From Methanobacterium sp. PtaU1.Bin242 (GTDB lineage: Archaea > Methanobacteriota > Methanobacteria > Methanobacteriales > Methanobacteriaceae), in the NCBI GenBank assembly GCA_002067565.1, contig MVQZ01000313.1:1-6360 (forward strand): 6,360 bases of DNA. Reading direction: 5' to 3'. This document shows positions 1-4,428 of this stretch, piece by piece. A program made the position numbers and the translations under genes. Within the stretch, counting starts at the first letter, position 1, and each line of letters begins with the position of its first letter. The notes under the pieces are model-generated. The model ran no database searches, was not told the origin of the DNA, and was given only the letters and a program-made list of their open reading frames with translations.

Positions 1-304
1 CTCCATAGGGGCCCTTAAACACAGCCGAAACAGCTTCATGCTGGGGGATATTCTTTATTTTTATATCATCTTCAGCTTTTAATTCTCCAATAAAGGCTGC
101 CCCAACTTCCCATTCAAGTTCTTCCTCAGATACTTCCATGGGACTATTGTAGTATACCCCATAGACTGGCATCTGAATTTCCACGTTTTTAGCCATTAAC
201 CATCCCACTACCTTACCCAGAGTCTCCGGGATCTGCTGGTAACTGCCAATTATTGGGAGAAAAGCCGCCTGGTATTGGGGGATGGTTTTTATTTCGATTT
301 TCAT
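1..304 (-). CDS. GyrI-like / AraC effector-binding-domain protein (partial, C-terminus outside window)
   Basis: The minus-strand reading frame opens at ATG 304-302 and runs without a stop to the window edge, giving 101 residues that begin MKIEIKTIPQYQAAFLPIIG. The pattern of an initial beta strand, a helix containing IPETLGKVVGWLMAKNV, a strand with PVYGVYYNSP, an acidic stretch (EVSEEELEWEVGAAF) and then a strand with HEAVSAVFKGPYG matches the first two thirds of the GyrI-like small-molecule-binding fold. That fold is also found as the effector domain of AraC/MerR-type regulators. No DNA-binding domain precedes it, so it is probably a stand-alone ligand-binding protein of about 150 residues that may sequester or sense a small hydrophobic or cationic compound. 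The start is supported by a GGAAGTG element 6 nt upstream. It is divergent from the TMEM175-like gene. Family assignment comes from pattern recognition; the ligand is unknown. Confidence 0.75.
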   Translation of the reverse strand, partial: MKIEIKTIPQYQAAFLPIIGSYQQIPETLGKVVGWLMAKNVEIQMPVYGVYYNSPMEVSEEELEWEVGAAFIGELKAEDDIKIKNIPQHEAVSAVFKGPYG

Positions 305-352
305 GCTTAACACTTCCAACAATTTATTCGTTTTTGTGTAATTATTATGAGG

Positions 353-361
353 GTATATGAA
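353..361 (-). promoter_or_regulatory. Putative TATA box for the GyrI-like gene
   Basis: On the minus strand the sequence TTCATATACC lies about 50 nt before the ATG at 304. A TATA box here would put the transcription start near 328 and give a leader of roughly 24 nt that includes the GGAAGTG element. This rests on sequence resemblance only, in a very AT-rich region. Confidence 0.35.
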
Positions 362-415
362 TATGACATTTTTCCTAGAGCATATGCAAAGTAATAGACT
401 AATTTACACTGTTAA

Positions 416-422
416 TTTATAA
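416..422 (+). promoter_or_regulatory. Putative distal TATA box for the TMEM175-like gene
   Basis: TTTATAA lies 70-76 nt before the ATG at 492. Archaeal spacing of about 25 nt would place a start site near 445 and give a leader of roughly 47 nt. It competes with a second TATA-like element at 463-469. Only one of the two may be used. Confidence 0.3.
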
Positions 423-462
423 CATGATATTGGGGGATTGATGAATAACTCAAACCAATGAT

Positions 463-469
463 TTTTATA
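463..469 (+). promoter_or_regulatory. Putative proximal TATA box implying a leaderless transcript
   Basis: TTTTATA is centred about 26 nt before the A of ATG 492, the usual TATA-to-start-site distance in archaea. There is no Shine-Dalgarno-like sequence between it and the ATG (the sequence is CTAAAAAAGAAACATCAGATT in two AT-rich runs). Together these suggest that transcription begins at or next to the start codon and the mRNA is leaderless. Confidence 0.4.
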
Positions 470-491
470 GCTAAAAAAGAAACATCAGATT

Positions 492-1118
492 ATGTCTGAT
501 CAATCTAATTCCATTAATTTATGGATGACCACCAGTCGTATTGAAACTCTGGTGGATGGTATATTTGCCATTGCCATGACACTCCTGGTTTTAAGTATAG
601 GAATTCCAGATATTTCAAGTTCTCTCTCCGAATCTGCTTTTCAGCAACAGTTATGGGCATTATGGCCTAAATTATTTACTTATGCTCTCTCTTTCTTTAT
701 TCTGTCTGGTTTTTGGAGGATGAACCACCAGCAGTTTTACTTTATTAAACGTTCCAATCCCGCTTTGATAACCATAAACGTCTTTTTGCTACTTTTTATA
801 GCCCTTGTGCCATTTTCCACAGAAATATTAGGGGAATATGGTAATTATTTCACATCCAATGTAATCTTCCAGTTGAACATGTTCTTTGCAGGTGTTTTAT
901 TTTACATCAACTGGCAGTATGCTGTTTGGAAAGGTTTAGTGGATGAAAATATAAACGAAAAAACAATCACTTTTATGAAGAGAACCAACCTGATTTTGCC
1001 CATCGTATCACTTTTAGCTCTGGGAGTATCTTATTATGTCTATGCATGGAGTAATCTGATTTACCTAGCATCTCCTGTTTTGAAGAAAATAATTGAAAAG
1101 AAATATTCAACAATTTAA
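492..1118 (+). CDS. TMEM175/DUF1211 family membrane protein (putative potassium channel)
   Basis: This 208-residue protein has the family hallmark near the N-terminus: R16 followed by DGIFAIAMTLLVL (residues 22-34), equivalent to the FSDGVFAIAITLL motif of prokaryotic TMEM175 proteins. The usual Phe-Ser before the Asp is Leu-Val here. Hydrophobic segments fall at about 18-38, 57-75, 91-110, 123-145, 163-184 and a short one at 186-196, consistent with the six-helix single-repeat prokaryotic form. The WRMNHQQF segment (75-82) matches the conserved Trp/His region after the second helix. Characterised relatives form tetrameric K+-permeable channels whose pore is lined by the first helix; channel activity here is inferred. 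The start at 492 leaves the usual short tail before the RxE segment; in-frame stops (459-461, 468-470) rule out a longer N-terminus. It appears to be monocistronic, with a terminator-like hairpin downstream. Confidence 0.85.
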   Translation: MSDQSNSINLWMTTSRIETLVDGIFAIAMTLLVLSIGIPDISSSLSESAFQQQLWALWPKLFTYALSFFILSGFWRMNHQQFYFIKRSNPALITINVFLLLFIALVPFSTEILGEYGNYFTSNVIFQLNMFFAGVLFYINWQYAVWKGLVDENINEKTITFMKRTNLILPIVSLLALGVSYYVYAWSNLIYLASPVLKKIIEKKYSTI

Positions 1119-1138
1119 CAGGTGAAAATTCTTTTTAG

Positions 1139-1180
1139 ACTATTTTTACAACATAATTAATAAAAAATAGTTTTATTTTT
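1139..1180 (+). terminator. AT-rich hairpin with T-tract after the TMEM175-like gene
   Basis: A perfect 9-bp inverted repeat (ACTATTTTT at 1139-1147, AAAAATAGT at 1163-1171) with a 15-nt loop is followed at once by TTTATTTTT (1172-1180). Archaeal termination mainly needs the T-tract, so the stem may be optional. The position, 20-60 nt after the stop at 1118 and before the next gene, fits a terminator. A T5 run at 1132-1136 could also contribute. Confidence 0.5.
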
Positions 1181-1254
1181 CTACAACACATCCCAATTAA
1201 TATCTCAAAAAAAAGATTTCAATAGAAAATAATAAAAATTCTATAAACTAGAAT

Positions 1255-1974
1255 ATGTATATGAAAGATAATAAAACTTGCCCACTTCCCCCTAAAGGAA
1301 GTGAAAAACCGTGGGAGAGACATTTACTTCACATTATAACCATTATACTGATTATTGCTGGTTTGTATAATATCTTTTTATCTGAATTATTTTTTGGAAT
1401 ACTAATCTTGCTGGCCCTGGCCATTCTTTATCTGCCCGGATTTTTCACTGGCAACCGAATTTGTGTGATCCCCACTGAAATTCGGATTCTGATTCTGGTG
1501 GTGGTGTTTTTTGAACTGGTGGTTGGTGATGCTTTAAGCGCCTATTCTTACATACCCTTGTACGATAAATTCATGCACACCCTAATCCCTGCCATTCTGG
1601 GATTGATGGGGATGATGTTCATATACACTGCCTACGCCTATGGTTATCTTAAGGCCTCATTAAAGATGATGTTTATTTTAATTATTCTGGTGGTCATGGG
1701 ACTGGGAGCTATGCTGGAGATGTCAGAGTACTTCTATGACCATGTTTTATATCCGATCATAGGAGTTTATCTACCTACAGGCCTCACTCAGGGATCTATG
1801 CTGGAGACTCCCCTGGCAGATACCATGAACGATCTTTTAACTGATCTCTTGGGTGGGATTTTTGGAGCGGCCCTGGGAGTTTGGTTTATCAGAAAGGCTG
1901 AAAAAAGTGGTGATCATCATCTTTTTGATGAAATAGCAGGACTAGAGGGTATTAAAAATGATAAAAATAACTGA
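1255..1974 (+). CDS. YjdF/DUF2238 family integral membrane protein
   Basis: This 239-residue polytopic membrane protein has hydrophobic segments at roughly 24-41, 43-64, 75-92, 108-130, 136-153 and 196-212. It carries the conserved polar residues of the YjdF/DUF2238 family: YDKFMH (103-108), E155 and E158 in EMSEYFYD, and DTMNDLLTDLLG (189-200). Acidic and histidine residues placed next to membrane helices suggest a metal-assisted or transport function, but the biochemical role of the family is not known to me. Start choice is uncertain between ATG 1255 and ATG 1261 (MYMKDN); neither has a clear Shine-Dalgarno sequence, and the next Met lies deep inside the protein. The tail from 213 on is cytoplasm-like and charged. 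The gene converges on the DUF2115 gene at 2026, with 51 nt between the two stops. Confidence 0.75.
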   Translation: MYMKDNKTCPLPPKGSEKPWERHLLHIITIILIIAGLYNIFLSELFFGILILLALAILYLPGFFTGNRICVIPTEIRILILVVVFFELVVGDALSAYSYIPLYDKFMHTLIPAILGLMGMMFIYTAYAYGYLKASLKMMFILIILVVMGLGAMLEMSEYFYDHVLYPIIGVYLPTGLTQGSMLETPLADTMNDLLTDLLGGIFGAALGVWFIRKAEKSGDHHLFDEIAGLEGIKNDKNN

Positions 1975-1990
1975 TATTACTCTAAAAAAA
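1954..1990 (-). terminator. Oligo-T tracts downstream of the second DUF2115 gene
   Basis: Read on the minus strand, T7 (1990-1984), T5 (1967-1963) and T5 (1958-1954) follow the DUF2115 stop codon at 2026 within 75 nt. Clustered T-tracts without a stem are the typical archaeal termination signal. They overlap the 3' end of the converging YjdF-like gene. Confidence 0.45.
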
Positions 1991-2005
1991 CTGATATTTA
2001 CTCTA
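1969..2005 (+). repeat. Short imperfect direct repeat across the YjdF-like stop codon
   Basis: AACTGATATTACTCTA (1969-1984) recurs as AACTGATATTTACTCTA (1989-2005), differing by one inserted T. The first copy contains the TGA stop of the YjdF-like gene. It looks like a small local duplication in the convergent intergenic region; no function is evident. Confidence 0.6.
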
Positions 2006-2025
2006 TACTTTCATCATTGATATAT

Positions 2026-2559
2026 TTAATCCACATTTTCATCCTGCACTGATACACAAAAGCGGCAAAGGGCGCTGGGATTTTTCATCTGCCTGGCCTT
2101 AACCGGACATAGATACTTGCCATTCACTCGTTTTAAGGTGAACCCACCGGGGAATTTGGTTCCCACAGGATGTATGGATTCTTCTCGGATAAATGTGGTG
2201 TAAAGAGCTATGACTCTGGCTATTTTTAAAAAACATAACTCTTCCCTGCTTTCTGCTTCTTCCCGCTGTTTTTTTAAAACTTCTAAAAATTCCTGAAGCT
2301 TTCTAACATTAACATAACCTTCATAATTCTTTTTATCATCTTTAACATCCTTTAATCTGGCAAAAAAGGCTTTGGAAAATCTTTCAATGTATTCCTCCCT
2401 GTAAGGGGACTGCATGTAACGAGCATCCCTTCTTAAAAAACTGGTGGCCAGCATGATTTTATCGATATCAATTTCATTGGCCTCCCTCTTTATAACTTCT
2501 AAAAGAGTATCTCTGGCTATTTTAGAGCTGAAATCAAGATTATCAATTCTTAGCAACAT
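2026..2559 (-). CDS. DUF2115/UPF0305 family protein, copy A
   Basis: This is a soluble 177-residue protein of the DUF2115 (UPF0305) family, known mainly from methanogenic archaea and of unknown function. The N-terminal two thirds are charged and helical, with the family-like segment DARYMQSPYREEY (45-57). The C-terminal third is the most conserved part: YTTFI (120-124), HPVGT (130-134), FPGGF (136-140), CPVK (151-154), CRFC (165-168) and a QDE tail. C151, C165 and C168, with H130, form a plausible metal site (inference). It is a paralogue of the gene at 3893-4426: 34 of 55 positions are identical over residues 120-174. ATG 2559 is supported by GAGGT (2569-2565) with a short spacer. Upstream lies a block of 28-bp tandem repeats. 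Compared with copy B it has an extra Cys at 109 and no close gene neighbour on its strand. Confidence 0.85.
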   Translation of the reverse strand: MLLRIDNLDFSSKIARDTLLEVIKREANEIDIDKIMLATSFLRRDARYMQSPYREEYIERFSKAFFARLKDVKDDKKNYEGYVNVRKLQEFLEVLKKQREEAESREELCFLKIARVIALYTTFIREESIHPVGTKFPGGFTLKRVNGKYLCPVKARQMKNPSALCRFCVSVQDENVD

Positions 2560-2586
2560 TTATGACCTCATGATATCTTATGAAAG

Positions 2587-2603
2587 GATATTATATTACA
2601 ACC
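2587..2603 (-). promoter_or_regulatory. Degenerate repeat copy doubling as a TATA-like element for DUF2115 copy A
   Basis: The minus strand reads GGTTGTAATATAATATC here. This resembles the first part of the adjacent 28-bp repeat units with one base missing, 30 bp from the next unit. TAATATAATATC is a possible TATA box about 34 nt before ATG 2559, though that would leave a leader of only about 8 nt. The TATA-like element inside the nearest full repeat (about 2617-2630) would give a more normal leader of about 37 nt. Confidence 0.35.
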
Positions 2604-2616
2604 TTGCCAATTCTTG

Positions 2617-2700
2617 ATATTAATATTTAACAACTCCATTTAATGATATTATATTTGACAACCCCATTTAATGGTATTATATTTAGCAACCCCATTTAAT
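2617..2700. repeat. Three tandem 28-bp repeat units upstream of DUF2115 copy A
   Basis: Three contiguous units of exactly 28 bp lie at 2617-2644, 2645-2672 and 2673-2700. Each has a GATATT/GGTATT-type start, an AT-rich ATATTT core, then CAAC(T/C)CCATTTAAT. Units 2 and 3 differ at only three positions; unit 1 differs from unit 2 at a few. Because they abut, they are not a CRISPR array. They sit 58-141 bp upstream of the DUF2115 start codon, and each carries a TATA-like stretch on the minus strand next to a GGGGTTG block, so repeated regulator sites or duplicated promoter elements are possible. That role is inference. Confidence 0.9.
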
Positions 2701-2805
2701 CTATGCGGATATTATGACTATTATTATAAATATTTCATTATACTCTGTATTGTTAAGTTTTCTCCTCAAATCAGGCTGTGATTCATTTAGATGATCAATA
2801 CCCAT
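2701..2805 (-). CDS. Possible small ORF or gene remnant, 34 residues
   Basis: ATG 2805-2803 opens a 34-codon frame ending at TAG 2703-2701. It begins MGIDHLNESQPDLRRKLNN and ends in a hydrophobic run (IFIIIVIISA), like the start of a small membrane protein cut off just as the first helix begins, exactly where the 28-bp repeats start. It overlaps the end of the broken membrane-protein gene by 11 nt in another frame. No Shine-Dalgarno sequence is evident. It could be a chance frame in AT-rich DNA. Confidence 0.15.
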   Translation of the reverse strand: MGIDHLNESQPDLRRKLNNTEYNEIFIIIVIISA

Positions 2806-3284
2806 TCCAGACAACATTAACCAATAGAACACCAGTAATTAAGTTTGCCAGAAACCATCCAATCTTTGTAGATGTGTTTCTGTATTTATAACCGGCTTTT
2901 TCCTGGTTACGGCTTCAGAACCAGAATCTGATGCTGTGATAGATCATTATCACCCCTGGAAACCAGGCCAACTTGAAACTCCAGGGTGCGCTGAAAATAA
3001 GTACCACCCCTACCAAACCATAAATCCGTCCAATTGTCACATCAGCAACCGCCATCCCCTCTTCATATGCCCGGTACTCTGGAACAATCCCTTCCTCAGC
3101 AATACCGATCCTTTCAACTAACTTCCAGTTGACAAGGCTGATCAATTGACCTATAAAGTGAAAAACAAACAACCACAAGAACTAACAACCCTATTATGAT
3201 GTGGGTAGAAAGAAATAGTGTTTCATCCTCATCATACCTCCATTCAACCAATAATCTAATGAATCTGATTAATCGATGAAACAA
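2795..3284 (-). pseudogene. Broken small integral membrane protein gene (frameshift plus in-frame TGA)
   Basis: Joining the minus-strand frames gives a coherent protein of about 162 residues. Frame one runs from a possible TTG start at 3284, 15 nt after the upstream stop, through LLVEWRYDEDETLFLSTHII and GLLVLVV. Near 3173-3177 the coding sense moves to a second frame (net +1 or -2), continuing WLFVFHFIGQLISLVNWKLV, then VPEYRAYEEGMAVADVTIGR and PWSFKLAWFPGVIMIYHSIR. This frame has a TAG just upstream (3184-3182), so it cannot itself reach a normal start. After FWF comes TGA (2917-2915), then the same frame continues SRNQEKAGYKYRNTSTKIGW and FLANLITGVLLVNVVWNGY to TGA 2797-2795. A Trp codon TGG mutated to TGA would explain the stop. 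Four membrane segments are expected. I recall similar methanogen membrane proteins but no named function. A shorter 87-residue product from TTG 3178 is possible but unlikely. Confidence 0.7.
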
Positions 3285-3299
3285 TATTATATCCTATTC

Positions 3300-3782
3300 C
3301 TAAAAATTCACACCAGACAATCTCAACACAGCATATATTACAGAAATCAAGCCCCAATATACAAAAAATCCCCAAAAGAAGGTGTAATAAGCCAGGGGCC
3401 CCCACATAGAGTATACATATTCTTTTTCTGAAAACCATAGAACAATGTTCACATCTACTGCAATGGCAGCGGCAGCCATCCATAGTGCATAGCCCCAGAC
3501 TTGACTCATAATTACACCAGCACTACCTATAACTAGTAACGGTAGGAAAAATATCAGATCTGCCCAGGCAAAACCATAAGAACTGCGAAAGTGGGTTTTA
3601 TCCCGCCATTCCTCTCCTTTACCTATTATAACATCCTTAGTCGCCTGACTGTGGGGGCGGGCTAGTAGCATAATCTGGCCATAAAACACCGGTAAATAAA
3701 TTAAAAATCCAAAACTAATTAGTATCCATGTTATGATGGTTGGTTGGAGTGTTTGGGTGGTATTTTGGAATAAAATATCCAT
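3300..3782 (-). CDS. Four-helix membrane protein of unknown function
   Basis: This 160-residue protein has four predicted membrane helices at about 18-42, 72-92, 95-117 and 130-155. The loop between helices 1 and 2 is hydrophilic (ARPHSQATKDVIIGKGEEW, then RDKTHFRSSYGF). Polar residues next to or inside helices (D75, D109, N111) could be functional, but I do not recognise the family and assign none. ATG 3782 is preceded by AAGGT (3793-3789) with a 6-nt spacer, which supports this start. The broken membrane-protein gene begins 15 nt after its stop, so the two probably formed a small operon. It lies 110 nt downstream of DUF2115 copy B and may have its own promoter. The frame is intact, in contrast to its downstream neighbour. 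Confidence 0.75.
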   Translation of the reverse strand: MDILFQNTTQTLQPTIITWILISFGFLIYLPVFYGQIMLLARPHSQATKDVIIGKGEEWRDKTHFRSSYGFAWADLIFFLPLLVIGSAGVIMSQVWGYALWMAAAAIAVDVNIVLWFSEKEYVYSMWGPLAYYTFFWGFFVYWGLISVIYAVLRLSGVNF

Positions 3783-3836
3783 TTAAAGACCTTCATCTCA
3801 TGATGGAAATGTGTCCAATATTCATTTGAGCAAGGA

Positions 3837-3847
3837 TTTATTAAACA
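3837..3847 (-). promoter_or_regulatory. Putative TATA box for the four-helix membrane protein gene
   Basis: The minus strand reads TGTTTAATAAA here, about 60 nt before ATG 3782. It would place the start site near 3816 and give a leader of about 34 nt carrying the AAGGT ribosome binding site. The call rests on resemblance alone. Confidence 0.3.
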
Positions 3848-3852
3848 GCAAA

Positions 3853-3884
3853 TAAGATAATAAGATAATTACATTTTTATCTTA
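3853..3884 (-). terminator. Repeated 8-mer forming a stem-loop after DUF2115 copy B
   Basis: TAAGATAA occurs twice in tandem on the plus strand (3853-3860, 3861-3868) and once inverted (TTATCTTA, 3877-3884). The inverted copy pairs perfectly with either direct copy; the nearer pair gives an 8-bp stem with an 8-nt loop. It begins 8 nt after the DUF2115 stop at 3893, so it may act as a terminator or mRNA 3'-end element, or as a regulator site for the next gene. No strong T-tract follows on the minus strand, so the terminator call is weak. Confidence 0.3.
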
Positions 3885-3892
3885 CATAATTT

Positions 3893-4426
3893 TTATACAC
3901 TTTCATCTTGCTCTGCAATACAAAATCCACAGACTGCCCCTGGATTATCCTTCTGTTTCTCTTTAACAGGGCAGTAATACTGTTTTTCATCGTATTTAAC
4001 TTCAAATCCTCCGGGGAAGGGTGTTCCCACGGGATGTATTGGTTCTTCCAGGATGAATGTGGTATAAATGGATATTAATTTATAAATTTTGAAAAAGGAG
4101 GGATTGAATAGATCCTGATCAGCTACCTGACTCTCCTGATCTTTTAGAAGGTTTAAAGCATCCAGAAGCTCTTCATTATCTACATAACCCTTATATTTAT
4201 TTTTATCCCCTTTAAGTTCCCTTATGCGGTTTAAAAACCCTTTAACATATGATTCTACAAATTTCTCTCGGTAGCCGTGCTGTACATATTTAGCGTCTTC
4301 CTGAAGATAGAGACTGGCCTGCATAATATCCGCCAGATTGATGGATGCTGCCTCATTTTTTAAAGAAATTAAAAGATTTTCTCTTCTAATTTCTCTATTA
4401 AAGTCTATTTTATCCATTAATTTCAT
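3893..4426 (-). CDS. DUF2115/UPF0305 family protein, copy B (linked to hel308)
   Basis: This second 177-residue DUF2115 paralogue has the same architecture as copy A: a charged helical N-terminal part with DAKYVQHGYREKF (44-56), then YTTFI (121-125), HPVGT (131-135), FPGGF (137-141), CPVK (152-155), CGFC (166-169) and a QDE tail. C152, C166 and C169 with H131 are the candidate metal ligands (inference). Its ATG at 4426 lies 2 nt after the hel308 stop codon (4431-4429), and there is no clear Shine-Dalgarno sequence, so translation is probably coupled to hel308 and the two share an mRNA. An alternative start at ATG 4417 would remove three residues. From memory, a UPF0305 gene also lies close to hel308 in Methanothermobacter, which would make this the ancestral copy. 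Function is unknown; soluble, no signal peptide. Confidence 0.87.
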   Translation of the reverse strand: MKLMDKIDFNREIRRENLLISLKNEAASINLADIMQASLYLQEDAKYVQHGYREKFVESYVKGFLNRIRELKGDKNKYKGYVDNEELLDALNLLKDQESQVADQDLFNPSFFKIYKLISIYTTFILEEPIHPVGTPFPGGFEVKYDEKQYYCPVKEKQKDNPGAVCGFCIAEQDESV

Positions 4427-4428
4427 AA

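Noticed and set aside
2617..2700. CRISPR-like array with a 28-bp period
   Set aside because: The units abut with no unique spacers, there are only three, and no cas genes are nearby. It is a simple tandem repeat.
2936..3121. Plus-strand 61-residue frame
   Set aside because: It is antisense to the broken membrane-protein gene, whose own strand gives coherent hydrophobic helices.
3194..3241. Minus-strand start with a strong GGAGGT (3241-3236) before ATG 3235, 3232 or 3226
   Set aside because: The frame ends after about ten further codons (MKHYFFLPTS, then TAA), and the neighbouring frame here encodes protein-like sequence of the broken gene. The GGAGGT falls inside that coding sequence (EWRYDEDE).
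3256..3483. Minus-strand 75-residue Cys-rich frame
   Set aside because: It lies almost wholly inside the four-helix membrane protein gene in another frame, with no ribosome binding site; the Cys richness comes from out-of-frame reading.
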